A stretch of DNA of 64,000 nucleotides from Dyadobacter crusticola DSM 16708 (GTDB taxonomy: Bacteria > Bacteroidota > Bacteroidia > Cytophagales > Spirosomataceae). Positions within the stretch are counted from its first letter, which is position 1. The number at the start of each line of letters is the position of its first letter. The position numbers were made by a program, and so were the translations under genes. The notes below the pieces were generated by a model. The model was not told where the DNA came from and ran no database searches. It was given only the letters and a program-made list of their open reading frames with translations. Shown here piece after piece: positions 1 to 8,481 of this stretch. The DNA is taken from contig NZ_JNJB01000017.1 of the NCBI RefSeq assembly GCF_000701505.1, forward strand, positions 1 to 64,000, read 5' to 3'.

Positions 1-1
1 C

Positions 2-139
2 TTTGATGTCGAACCGGTCTTTGGCAACATCAAAAATAACCACGGCTTCCGCCGGTTTATGCTCCGCGGCAAGCAAAAGGTCGAAATCGAATGGGGACTG
101 ATCGCATTAGCCCAGAATCTAAGGAAAAGAGCAGCTTAG
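2..139 (+). mobile_element. IS1182-type transposase, C-terminal end (truncated by window edge)
   Basis: The first bases are open from the window edge and end at TAG at 137-139. The translation begins FDVEPVFGNIKNN and continues HGFRRFMLRG, then EWGLIALAQNLRKRAA at the end. This matches the conserved C-terminal part of IS1182/DDE transposases, where the Glu of VFGNIK-type motifs belongs to the catalytic triad. Only about 45 residues are visible, so whether the element is intact depends on sequence to the left. The terminator-like hairpin about 100 bp downstream may also lie close to or within the right end of the element. Confidence 0.75.
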
Positions 140-237
140 GAGCGCCCGTTTCTTGCTTTTTAAGCCGAAAACAGCCGATTAGCTTTGAATGGATCGATAT
201 CGCGTTTCAATTTCCACTCAGTTTAAAGCAAATGGAC

Positions 238-273
238 GAGGGTGCCTCGGCTAAAACTGAGACACCCTCTTTT
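238..273. terminator. Bidirectional terminator-like hairpin
   Basis: An 11-bp stem (238-248 pairs with 259-269, one G-U pair) with a 10-nt loop is followed by TTTT on the plus strand. It sits between the transposase stop at 139 and the convergent stop of the dehydrogenase at 281. It could end transcription from either side. Its sequence (gagggtg...caccctc) also resembles the terminal repeats of IS1182-type elements, so it may be part of the right end of the insertion sequence. Confidence 0.5.
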
Positions 274-280
274 CATTTTG

Positions 281-1492
281 TCAATACTCGTGAGGAAGAG
301 TCACATTAATCCGTTCGTTCCAGGGTAATCCGTGCTGGTTGAGCAAATCCATGAACGGATCGGGATTCAACTCTTCTACATTATATACACCCGGTTTCAT
401 CCACTCTTCATTCGTCAGCATCAGCATTGCGCCGATCATTGCGGGAACTCCCGTTGTGTAGCTTACAGCCTGAGCGCGTACTTCGCGGTAGCATTCAGCG
501 TGGTCACAGTTGTTCCACACGTAATAAGTCTTCTCTTCTCCATTTTCAATACCTTTAATCTGGCAGCCAATAGAAGTTTGTCCTGAATAATTCTCACCCA
601 AACTATCCGGTGCAGGTAATACTGCTTTCAGGAATTCAAGCGGAACGATATCCATTCCCTGGAATTTGATAGGTTTAATACTCGTCATACCCACGTTTTC
701 AAGCACATTCAAATGTGTAATGTAAGCCTGTCCGAATGTCATCCAGAAACGCGCGCGCTTTAAAGTCGGGAAGTTCTTTACCAGAGATTCAAGCTCCTCG
801 TGGTAAAGCACATAGCTTTCTTTTGGGCCGATACCTGGATATTCAATCGGTTTGTGAATCGACATTGCTGGTATTTCAACCCACTCGCCGTTTTCCCAAT
901 ATCTTCCTGGTTGTGTGATTTCCCGGATATTAATCTCCGGATTGAAGTTCGTTGCAAATGCTTTTCCGTGATCTCCTGCATTACAGTCGATAATATCCAG
1001 GTAATGCATTTCGTCGAAATGATGCTTATTGGCGTAAGCTGTAAAAACCTGCGTAACACCCGGGTCGAAACCGCAGCCCAGAACGGCCATTAAACCTGCT
1101 TCCCTGAAACGTTCCTGGTAAGCCCATTGCCAGCTGTATTCAAACTTCGCAACATCCTTAGGTTCGTAATTGGCAGTATCGAGGTAATGTACGCCGGTCG
1201 CCAGGCAAGCTTCCATGATCGTTAAATCCTGGTAAGGCAATGCCACGTTGATCAGTAGCTTAGGTTGAAAACGCTTGATCAAGAGCACCGTTTCCGCTAC
1301 TATATCCGCATCTACCTGCGCAGTCTGGATAGTAACTCCGTGCATTTCCTGTATTTCAGCGGCAATTTTATCGCATTTGGCCTTGGTGCGGCTCGCAAGC
1401 AGGATTTCGGTAAAAACGTGGCTGTTCATCGCACATTTGTGAGCAACAACGCTTCCTACTCCACCCGCGCCAATAATTAGGACTTTCGACAT
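281..1492 (-). CDS. Saccharopine dehydrogenase family protein, probable carboxynorspermidine dehydrogenase
   Basis: This 403-residue protein opens with a Rossmann nucleotide-binding motif, VLIIGAGGVGSVVAHK, at residues 4-19. The middle carries LGCGFDPGVTQVF and IIDCNAGDHGKAFATNF, which are typical of the carboxynorspermidine synthase/dehydrogenase branch rather than the fungal saccharopine dehydrogenases. In that branch the enzyme uses NADPH to condense a diamine with aspartate semialdehyde, and the product is then decarboxylated by NspC to norspermidine or spermidine. No nspC-like gene is next to it here, so pathway membership rests on sequence alone. Length is normal for the family. The gene is monocistronic and ends just before a terminator-like hairpin. 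Confidence 0.85.
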   Translation of the reverse strand: MSKVLIIGAGGVGSVVAHKCAMNSHVFTEILLASRTKAKCDKIAAEIQEMHGVTIQTAQVDADIVAETVLLIKRFQPKLLINVALPYQDLTIMEACLATGVHYLDTANYEPKDVAKFEYSWQWAYQERFREAGLMAVLGCGFDPGVTQVFTAYANKHHFDEMHYLDIIDCNAGDHGKAFATNFNPEINIREITQPGRYWENGEWVEIPAMSIHKPIEYPGIGPKESYVLYHEELESLVKNFPTLKRARFWMTFGQAYITHLNVLENVGMTSIKPIKFQGMDIVPLEFLKAVLPAPDSLGENYSGQTSIGCQIKGIENGEEKTYYVWNNCDHAECYREVRAQAVSYTTGVPAMIGAMLMLTNEEWMKPGVYNVEELNPDPFMDLLNQHGLPWNERINVTLPHEY

Positions 1493-1583
1493 TTTTCTAT
1501 TTTTAGACTTGTCAGGATTGAAAAGGCCCGAGAAGTTGGTTCAAATTTTCGGCAAAGATAAAATGGCGAACCTATTTTTCAAC

Positions 1584-2762
1584 TTAATTTGCGCTCATCA
1601 GCTTCATTACCTTTCCGTCGCTGTAATTCAAAAAGTAAACCTCCCCATTTAGATCCTGGCCGAAAGAAGAAATGAATCCCTGCTTTTCCAACAAAAGTGT
1701 ATTCTCCTTCTTGGTATCACCATCCAATTCTAGCGCCCAGATCCGCCCGCTTACATAATCGCCGTAAATGTATTTGCCAGCCAGTGAGGGTACCGATTTT
1801 CCACGATATACATAGCCGCCCGTGATCGATTTATCGCCATTGCTCTGAGCATAATCATGGATCGGTTCCACCAAACCTTCTCTATTGCAATTAGAACCCG
1901 GATTGTAGCAATCCACACCCTCTTTCAACCGCCAGCCGTAATTGCCGCCTTTGGTAATAATATCAATTTCCTCCCGCTCATTCTGACCCACATCTCCTGC
2001 AAAAAGGCGGGTGTTTTCCAGGTCAAAACTGATCCGCCAGGGATTTCTGAGACCGTATGCATAAATCTCCGCCAGATTTCCCTGCGTATTCGCGGCAAAT
2101 GGATTATCGGCTGGGATACCATAGTTGCCTTTTCCAGTTCCATTCACATCCACACGCAGGATTTTGCCCAGATAGCTTTTGAGGTTTTGTGCATTATTCT
2201 CCGGATCGCCGCCGCTGCCTCCGTCGCCGGTCGCTATATATAGCAAACCATCTTTTCCGAAATGCATTGAGCCTCCGTTGTGGTTACTGTAAGGTTGATT
2301 GAATGTAAACAGCACGACCTCACTCGCGGGGTCGGCCTGGTTGGTAGCAGGATTGGCTTTGTAGCGTGCGATCGTCGTCTTCAATGGACTTCCATTAGTA
2401 TAATTCACAAAGAAAAATCCATTCGTTTTATAGTCAGGGTGAAATGCCAGACCCAGCAAGCCGCGCTCGCCGCCGGAGGTTACTTTGTTTTTAATATCCA
2501 AAAAAGCGCTGCTGCTTGCTACGGAGCTGGTGTTGGCGAAAGTTCTGATGGTACCTTCCTGCTCAATCACGTAAAAACGGCTGCTGTCGCCCGGTGCCTG
2601 GACGAGCTCAACAGGTAAGCTGAATTTCAATGCAGGGAATGCGTCAGCGGATTTGATTCCGCCTGCCGGGATTTCCGGGACTTCTTGCGTATCGGGCTCC
2701 TTGGAAGAGCACGCAAGCAATAAAAAGGCGAATAAAAACGTGTGAATCAGGTGCGATTTCAT
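1584..2762 (-). CDS. PQQ-dependent sugar dehydrogenase-like lipoprotein (GSDH family)
   Basis: This 392-residue protein has a lipoprotein signal peptide with lipobox LLLAC (Cys18), so it should be anchored in a membrane facing the periplasm or surface. The rest is a six-bladed beta-propeller of the glucose/sorbosone dehydrogenase family. Visible family motifs are GERGLLGLAFHPDY, SNHNGGSMHFGKDGLLYIATGDGG and YAYGLRNPWRISFD, and the last blade has GGYVYRG and YIYGDYVSGRIW. Family members oxidise sugars with PQQ, but many Bacteroidota homologues have unknown substrates. A perfect hairpin ends 3 nt before the ATG (see the 2766-2798 entry). It follows the ebo genes on the same strand with a 64-bp gap and may be read through from them. 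Confidence 0.85.
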   Translation of the reverse strand: MKSHLIHTFLFAFLLLACSSKEPDTQEVPEIPAGGIKSADAFPALKFSLPVELVQAPGDSSRFYVIEQEGTIRTFANTSSVASSSAFLDIKNKVTSGGERGLLGLAFHPDYKTNGFFFVNYTNGSPLKTTIARYKANPATNQADPASEVVLFTFNQPYSNHNGGSMHFGKDGLLYIATGDGGSGGDPENNAQNLKSYLGKILRVDVNGTGKGNYGIPADNPFAANTQGNLAEIYAYGLRNPWRISFDLENTRLFAGDVGQNEREEIDIITKGGNYGWRLKEGVDCYNPGSNCNREGLVEPIHDYAQSNGDKSITGGYVYRGKSVPSLAGKYIYGDYVSGRIWALELDGDTKKENTLLLEKQGFISSFGQDLNGEVYFLNYSDGKVMKLMSAN

Positions 2763-2765
2763 AGT

Positions 2766-2798
2766 CAGGACGTTGATGTTTGTTAAGTCAACGTCCTG
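2766..2798 (-). promoter_or_regulatory. Perfect 11-bp inverted repeat just upstream of a start codon
   Basis: Bases 2766-2776 are perfectly complementary to 2788-2798, with an 11-nt loop. On the minus strand the hairpin lies after eboF and ends 3 nt before the ATG at 2762-2760. No T-run follows it on the minus strand, so it is a poor intrinsic terminator in that direction. It could be a translational control hairpin covering the ribosome site, a processing or stability element between eboF and the dehydrogenase, or a protein-binding palindrome. Confidence 0.5.
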
Positions 2799-2826
2799 TA
2801 AATGATTTTTGTTTTTAAAACACGCT

Positions 2827-4191
2827 TTAAATCAAATGTTCCCAGATCACATCGTACACATCAACCGCTTCAATCTCGCTTTTTGCAAGCGGCGAGTCGG
2901 TAATGCAGATCGGGTAATATTGGCGGGGAACGTTGATACTCCCGTGAGAACCTTTCACCAAGGTGGCATCCAGCGGAATTACGTCCATCAGGTACCTGAA
3001 CCCCATTAACTTGCGGGCGAGCTTATAGCCGGCGCGTACTTTAATCAAAGGATTTTTCGGGTCCATAAACATTTCAACCGGGTCATATCCCGGCTTTCTA
3101 TGGATATCGACCAAATGCGCATAGTCGGGCGCTTTGGCGTCGTCGAGCCAGTAATAGTAGGTAAACCAGCTGTCAGGTTTGGCCATTACCACCAGGTCGC
3201 CCGAGCGTTCGTGGTCAATATGGTAGGCTTTCTGCTCTTCTTTATTCAATACCAGATCAATGCCCGGCGTTTGTTTCAAAACCTTTACAACACGTTCCTG
3301 CACAGATTGATCATTAATATAAACGTGCGCGATCTGGTGATCAGCTGCGGCAAATGCTTTGGAAGCACCTGCGTCCAGCAGTTCATACCACCTTTCAGTC
3401 CGCACCGCAATGGTACCTTCGTTCCGCAGTATCCGGTTGATATGGATCGGGTTACTTACAGGATTGATCCCGTATTCAGAGAGCAAGACGATCTTCGCAT
3501 TCTTGGATTTATAATGCGTCACCAGCTCTTTCACCAAATTGTCTATCTCACCCAGTTCTTTGCTGATCTTCGAGAAATCAGGACCGAACTTTTGAAGACA
3601 GTAATCCAGATGCGGTAGGTAAATCAGCGTAAGTGTCGGGTCGTGCTTTTTGTCAACCCAAATGGAAGAATCTGCAATCCATTTACTCGATTTGATATTC
3701 GCATTCGGGCCCCAGAAATTGAACAATGGAAATTGCCCCAATTCTTTTTGAAGCTCGTCGCGCAGCTCCGGAGGGTAAGCGTAGCAGTCAGGCGCTTTTA
3801 CACCGTCGGCGTGGTATTGCGGCCTCGGAGTTACCGAAAAATCGGCGGTAGAATACATATTGTACCACCAGAACATTTTGGCGCAGGTGAAATGCGGGTC
3901 AATCCTTTTCGCAGCTTCCCAGATCTTTTCGCCTTTTACAAGCTTGTTAGACTGTTTCCAGAACTTTACTTCCGCATCTTCCCGGTCATACCAACCATTT
4001 CCCACAATCCCATTCTCGGCCGGCCATTTGCCAGTGATATAGGTACTCTGAGAAGTGGTGGTAACTGCGGGTAAAACGGGCTTTATAGGGGTTAACTGCC
4101 GGTCTTTGATGTATTTGGCCAAAAACGGAGTATGTTCTCCGATCAGGTTTGCACTTAGTCCGACGATGTCGATTACTACTGTTTTATTCAT
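2827..4191 (-). CDS. eboF: EboF-like alkaline phosphatase / nucleotide pyrophosphatase family protein
   Basis: This 454-residue protein has the type I phosphodiesterase / nucleotide pyrophosphatase fold. Asp8 in VVIDIVGL and the Thr cluster at 44-46 (PAVTTTSQST, followed by TGKWPAENGI) match the metal ligand and nucleophile of that superfamily. LPHLDY and VKGSHGS provide later metal-ligand positions. The usual SDHG motif reads SEYGI here, which is a notable deviation. There is no signal peptide, so it is probably cytosolic. It is the last gene of the ebo cluster and its ATG overlaps the end of eboE by 8 bp, which suggests translational coupling. The substrate is unknown; the name comes from fold plus gene order. 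Confidence 0.88.
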   Translation of the reverse strand: MNKTVVIDIVGLSANLIGEHTPFLAKYIKDRQLTPIKPVLPAVTTTSQSTYITGKWPAENGIVGNGWYDREDAEVKFWKQSNKLVKGEKIWEAAKRIDPHFTCAKMFWWYNMYSTADFSVTPRPQYHADGVKAPDCYAYPPELRDELQKELGQFPLFNFWGPNANIKSSKWIADSSIWVDKKHDPTLTLIYLPHLDYCLQKFGPDFSKISKELGEIDNLVKELVTHYKSKNAKIVLLSEYGINPVSNPIHINRILRNEGTIAVRTERWYELLDAGASKAFAAADHQIAHVYINDQSVQERVVKVLKQTPGIDLVLNKEEQKAYHIDHERSGDLVVMAKPDSWFTYYYWLDDAKAPDYAHLVDIHRKPGYDPVEMFMDPKNPLIKVRAGYKLARKLMGFRYLMDVIPLDATLVKGSHGSINVPRQYYPICITDSPLAKSEIEAVDVYDVIWEHLI

Positions 4192-5386
4192 AACTCAATA
4201 TTTTCTTCACCCACTCCAGTTCTCTCACGATCGACTCGCCAATGGGCTTCTGCATATCTTCCGGCAACACGCCCCAGGTATAAGTCTCGACTTCCAGGTA
4301 ATCCGAAAATGCATTTTCCTTATGAATCCCGAGCGTTTTGATGATATCAGACTGGGTAGATTCGAGTACTCCGTAGGTATTTACAAAAAGTGGTACGTGA
4401 AAATGCACGCGCCATTCTTTTTGGGTTTCATTCCAATCGCTGAGCGCCTCTTTCAGGTCAGGATAACGGGTTTTGCTCTGGCCTTCATTCAATGCAACTA
4501 CCTGGTGCAGATAAACAGGCTCGTCGAAAGTTTCGATCGCTTTGAGCTTAATCTCTCTCTCATTTTCAAAATTCACCTTCAAAGCGGAGCTCACCTGAAT
4601 GCGGCCCACTTTGATCCCGACTTCATTTAAAGAATCGAGAATTTCCTGCGGATCTTCAAATCCAACCGCGGCGTGGCATATATCGTAACAAAGCTGAATG
4701 TGCCTCAAAACTGCTTCTGTGGCTTGCTGATTGGTAAACCCGTATTTGGCGCCGAGGTATTCTTCGGCTCTGAGTAACAGCGTTTTTTTATACCATTCAA
4801 CAAAGTCAACGGTATTGTCAAGAATCCCGTCGGGTTCCGGTTCAATGTCGAGATGCAGGTATTTGCCGGTTTGTTTTTCAATGCTGATCAGCGTATCCAG
4901 CAATTCCAGAATGTGCGAGGTAGCTCTTGCTGTCGCTTTCTGTTTGTCCTCTTCGGTTTCCCACCAGTAACGGTAAGATAACGGCGGCGTTGAAACTCCG
5001 CCGTGCATTCCTTCCGGCAGCAGCTCTGCAAGTATGTTAAACAGCCTGACGGTATATTCAAGCCGGTCGATCGTGGTCCAGTCGGGCGCATGCACATCGT
5101 CTTTCACGACTACGTTATGAAACCCGCCGTAGGGAAATCCATTGATCACAAAAACATATATATCATTTTCCGAAAGCCAGCTTTTGAATTCCGCCAGCAC
5201 CTCGGGTTTACTCAATTCAATAGAAGCTTCATTCGCCACGCGCAGGCCAAGTCCAAATGGTTGGTCTGGCGACAGCTGCTGCTTGATAAAAGGCAGATTG
5301 TCCCGCAGTGACTGAAAATGGTCAGCCCACTTTTCTCCCGGGTGGATGTTACTGCAGTAGGTTAAATGTCCGTAAGGCGTGATCAT
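4184..5386 (-). CDS. eboE: EboE-like TIM-barrel metabolite traffic protein
   Basis: This 400-residue protein resembles the xylose-isomerase-like TIM-barrel family. Acidic and His positions that suit a metal site occur in HLDIEPEPDG (middle), LCYDICHAAVGFEDP and RVHFHVPLF. The N-terminal part, beginning MITPYGHLTYCSNIHPGEKW, and the stretch VFVINGFPYGGFH are characteristic of EboE. Its start codon shares one base with the eboD stop (TAATG), so the two should be translationally coupled. The reaction is unknown; in cyanobacteria the whole ebo set is needed for normal handling of a scytonemin precursor. Confidence 0.9.
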   Translation of the reverse strand: MITPYGHLTYCSNIHPGEKWADHFQSLRDNLPFIKQQLSPDQPFGLGLRVANEASIELSKPEVLAEFKSWLSENDIYVFVINGFPYGGFHNVVVKDDVHAPDWTTIDRLEYTVRLFNILAELLPEGMHGGVSTPPLSYRYWWETEEDKQKATARATSHILELLDTLISIEKQTGKYLHLDIEPEPDGILDNTVDFVEWYKKTLLLRAEEYLGAKYGFTNQQATEAVLRHIQLCYDICHAAVGFEDPQEILDSLNEVGIKVGRIQVSSALKVNFENEREIKLKAIETFDEPVYLHQVVALNEGQSKTRYPDLKEALSDWNETQKEWRVHFHVPLFVNTYGVLESTQSDIIKTLGIHKENAFSDYLEVETYTWGVLPEDMQKPIGESIVRELEWVKKILSYE

Positions 5387-6567
5387 TATGCGTGGATTAT
5401 TTTTGAACTTTCCAGATAATCAACCGATTGTGCGATGATATCCGCATCAAGCTCGTGTACCTCAACTCCTTTTCCGATTTTTTCAAGTAACATAATGGTC
5501 AGCCTGCCGCCGAGGTGCTCACGAAATTCGTGCAATCCGTTGCGCAGGTTGATCTTATCGTTCTCAGCCAGTTTGGAATGATATAATTCAAAACCCAGCT
5601 TGTTCAAAACGTCGAGAATGCGGGTCAGATCAGCTTCGGCGAGCATACCTATTTTAGTTGCATACACACAATCCAGTGCAATGCCGATTGCGACTGCTTC
5701 TCCGTGGCGAACCTGGAAATCAGTCAGGTACTCTAATTTATGCGCAGCCCAGTGACCGAAATCCAGCGGCCGGGAAGAGCCGAATTCAAAAGGATCGCCG
5801 CCTGCAATGTGATCCGTGTGCATTTCGGCACAGCGGTGGATCAGGTATGCCATTACTTCCTCGTCGCGACCGGCCAGTGCTTCTGCATTGGCTTCAATCC
5901 ATTCAAAAAACGCTGCATCTTTGATCAGCGCGACCTTGATCGCCTCTGCAATACCAGCGCGCCAGTCCCTGTCGTCGAGTGTGCGCAGATAAGTAAGGTC
6001 ATTGAAAACAGCCACGGGAGGCGCAAACGTGCCCAGGAAGTTCTTCTTTCCTCTGAAATTGATGCTGTTTTTGACACCAACCCCTGAATCATTTTGGGCT
6101 AAAACGGTAGTCGGAATGCGGATCAGCTTGATACCCCGGTGCGAAACCGCCGCAGCATAACCTACCAGATCGAGTATTGCGCCGCCGCCAATTCCGATAA
6201 CGAATGAATGCCGGTCGATCCCATGTGCGTCCACGGCTTCTACCAGGCTTTCGAACAATGCAGGATCATTCTTGCAAGCTTCGCCGCCAGGTATGATCAT
6301 GATGTTTGCAGCAAGCTGTACCTGAGGTATCGCTGTTGTAAAATAAGTTTTGATCTCCTCAGAAAGCGTCGGATGAAATGCGGCGAAACCTTCGTCGACA
6401 ATCACCAATGCTTTTCTCTGAAAGCCTTCTTCCGAAAACCCGGTAAAAAAGTCTTTCAGCAAAGGATTATTTACATCGAATAAATGCTGTGTGAAATACA
6501 CCGCATAGTTATATTCTATTTTGAAACGCTGTTGTATGGTTTGCATTGAAAAAGACATTGAATGCAA
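5386..6567 (-). CDS. eboD: EboD: 3-dehydroquinate synthase-like protein
   Basis: This 393-residue protein belongs to the dehydroquinate synthase superfamily. It has the NAD-binding GIGGGAILDLVGYAAA motif and the loop IPTTVLAQNDSGVGVKN. Zn-ligand positions are in AGIAEAIKVALI, FGHWAAHKLEY and RHGEAVAIG. It is longer than a housekeeping AroB and lies in the ebo cluster, so I call it EboD and not AroB. Members of the wider superfamily cyclise sugar phosphates, so a cyclitol product is conceivable, but this is inference. Met1, Met4 and Met8 are all possible starts; the frame is well conserved only from about residue 15. Confidence 0.9.
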   Translation of the reverse strand: MHSMSFSMQTIQQRFKIEYNYAVYFTQHLFDVNNPLLKDFFTGFSEEGFQRKALVIVDEGFAAFHPTLSEEIKTYFTTAIPQVQLAANIMIIPGGEACKNDPALFESLVEAVDAHGIDRHSFVIGIGGGAILDLVGYAAAVSHRGIKLIRIPTTVLAQNDSGVGVKNSINFRGKKNFLGTFAPPVAVFNDLTYLRTLDDRDWRAGIAEAIKVALIKDAAFFEWIEANAEALAGRDEEVMAYLIHRCAEMHTDHIAGGDPFEFGSSRPLDFGHWAAHKLEYLTDFQVRHGEAVAIGIALDCVYATKIGMLAEADLTRILDVLNKLGFELYHSKLAENDKINLRNGLHEFREHLGGRLTIMLLEKIGKGVEVHELDADIIAQSVDYLESSKIIHA

Positions 6568-6585
6568 TGTGGGTTTATTTTAATA

Positions 6586-7455
6586 CTAAGTTACGGCGAA
6601 AACCCGCGCGAGCAGCATCGACAGCGGCAGTAGTGCAAGTACCGCCAATCCAAGCGGAAGCAGACCAAAAGCAACGCAGTAGGAGGCATTCATCACGATA
6701 AGCGAGATAACACCAGCTTTCACAGCTTTCCCGATCAGCGGACCAACCGGATTTTGAATCGCATTCCATAATGGACGGCCGATTAGCCAGGCATGCAACA
6801 AAACGAAAGGAATCGTGAACAATATATTTCCTTCCCGGCTAGCAATCGTCAGCTGGGCCGCCATCACGATCGCATAAAGCAGCGCAGCGATATACAACGT
6901 GCGCTTTTTGCCGCCATGCACTTCGTCCTGACTGATCATCGTAATTGCAAAAATGTAAGCAATGGGCAGCAGCGCAATCCAGCCGTATTGCTGAAAAGAT
7001 GCGGGTATGACGCTCATTCCGAGAATCAGATTGGCTCCCCGGCACATACCCATTGTGAGCGGGCCCATGAATGCATGATGTTTCGCAAAGCGATTGTAAA
7101 GTACAGTCAGCATTGCAATAACAACGGCAATCAAGCCGCTTAATCCGCTGAATAGCGCCGCAAAGAGCATACCGAATACCAGCAAAGAAATGCCCAGAAA
7201 GGTAGCCGAAACCAGAGGTACTTTCCCGCTTGGGATTGGTCTTTCCGGCCGCTCGATACTATCCAGTTTGGCGTCGAAAACATCATTCATCACCACGCCG
7301 CCGCCGTACAGTCCCAGGGTAGAAGCTACCAGTAATGCTGGGGAGAAATCCGAAAAGGTGAATTGAGCTATCGCCAGGCCGGCAAGAATGTCGGCAATGG
7401 CGGTGACCAGGTTGGCCGGGCGCGTTAGTTGTAGATAGGGTTTGATGCTGCTCAC
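6586..7455 (-). CDS. eboC: EboC: UbiA-family membrane prenyltransferase
   Basis: This 289-residue integral membrane protein has about eight or nine hydrophobic segments and both Asp-rich motifs of UbiA prenyltransferases. The first is NDVFDAKLD at residues 57-65, followed by SIERPERPIPSG; the second region is MISQDEVHGGKKRT. Both are intact, so it is probably catalytically active, moving a prenyl or similar lipid chain onto an acceptor. It lies between eboB (1-bp gap) and eboD (18-bp gap). MenA and UbiA were considered and rejected because of the ebo context and the lack of quinone genes nearby. Confidence 0.9.
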   Translation of the reverse strand: MSSIKPYLQLTRPANLVTAIADILAGLAIAQFTFSDFSPALLVASTLGLYGGGVVMNDVFDAKLDSIERPERPIPSGKVPLVSATFLGISLLVFGMLFAALFSGLSGLIAVVIAMLTVLYNRFAKHHAFMGPLTMGMCRGANLILGMSVIPASFQQYGWIALLPIAYIFAITMISQDEVHGGKKRTLYIAALLYAIVMAAQLTIASREGNILFTIPFVLLHAWLIGRPLWNAIQNPVGPLIGKAVKAGVISLIVMNASYCVAFGLLPLGLAVLALLPLSMLLARVFAVT

Positions 7456-7456
7456 G

Positions 7457-8479
7457 TTACCTGATCACTATGGAGTCTTTAACAGGAGCCGGCTGCTGCC
7501 CGCCTCTCAGAATGCTGTTTCCGTGAAACTTCGCAGTCTGGTCGATCTCGTAGCCATTTTCAAAATCACTCACGTCTATCTGTCCGCTTTTACCAAATGC
7601 ATCGATCGCATTCTGGTAAGTTACTTGCCGGATCGCTTCGTCTGAAATCCCTTTCATTTTCATCAATGCGGCTGTTTTCGGAATGGCGAGCGGATCAGAG
7701 ATACCCCAGTCGGCAGCGGAGTTGACCATAATGCGTTCAGGTCCGTATTGTTCCACTACTTTCACCATTCTCTCATTTCCCATTTTGGTAAACGGATAAA
7801 TCGTGAATGCAGCCCAGAAGCCCTGGTCGAGCACACTCTTCACTGTTTCTTCATTGTTATGGTCCACGATCACCCACGACGGGTCAAGGCCGTGTTCAAT
7901 TGCAATCGCCATGGAACGCTCGGTACCTTTCTTCTTATCCCGGTGCGGTGTGTGAATTTGTACCGGCAGCTTTGCTTCTTTTGCCAGTTCAAGTTGCAGT
8001 CTGTAATACTTTTCCTCAGCAGGAGTTTGATCATCAAAACCGATTTCACCAACTCCCACGACGCCTTCTTTGTATATATATAACGGCAAAATCTCCATTA
8101 CCTGCTCGGCCAGCGGCTCATTATTGGCTTCGCGGGAGTTCAAGCCCATTGTACAATAATGCTTGATCCCGAACTGCGAAGAGCGGAATCTCTCCCAACC
8201 AACCAAGCTGCTGTAATAATCTTTAAAGCTCGAAAGCCCAGTACGCGGCTGACCAACCCAGAATGCGGGCTCGATCAATGCAACAATCCCGGCCTGGTGC
8301 ATTGCCTGGTAATCGTCGGTGGTGCGGGAAACCATGTGGATATGCGGATCAAAAAAACGCATTCCTTTGATCAAATCACGGTAATCGTTCCAGGCAATAT
8401 CCCGGTGCGCAGTTGCTGTCTCTTCGCTTTCTTCGAAGTGCGAAGGATTGGGCGCGTTTTCATTGTGGTTTAGGCACAT
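7457..8479 (-). CDS. eboB: EboB: TatD-like metal-dependent hydrolase
   Basis: This 340-residue protein has an amidohydrolase-type metal site: HIH at residues 46-48 in FFDPHIHM, Glu in VGVGEIGFDDQ, His in PVQIHTPH, His in VIVDHNNE and Asp in NSAADWGISDP. These match TatD hydrolases, but the N-terminal extension and ebo context indicate EboB rather than a nuclease. It overlaps neither neighbour: 2 bp separate it from the eboA stop and 1 bp from the eboC start. The substrate is unknown. Confidence 0.9.
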   Translation of the reverse strand: MCLNHNENAPNPSHFEESEETATAHRDIAWNDYRDLIKGMRFFDPHIHMVSRTTDDYQAMHQAGIVALIEPAFWVGQPRTGLSSFKDYYSSLVGWERFRSSQFGIKHYCTMGLNSREANNEPLAEQVMEILPLYIYKEGVVGVGEIGFDDQTPAEEKYYRLQLELAKEAKLPVQIHTPHRDKKKGTERSMAIAIEHGLDPSWVIVDHNNEETVKSVLDQGFWAAFTIYPFTKMGNERMVKVVEQYGPERIMVNSAADWGISDPLAIPKTAALMKMKGISDEAIRQVTYQNAIDAFGKSGQIDVSDFENGYEIDQTAKFHGNSILRGGQQPAPVKDSIVIR

Positions 8480-8481
8480 AA

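Noticed and set aside
3100..3618. Long open frame antisense to eboF
   Set aside because: It mirrors codon bias of the real gene on the other strand; its translation shows no family motif and lacks a plausible start context. The same applies to long antisense frames in the antiporter gene (14060-14620) and fabF (35725-36231).
5386..6567. eboD as housekeeping aroB
   Set aside because: Fold and motifs are shared, but the length and the complete ebo gene order favour EboD.
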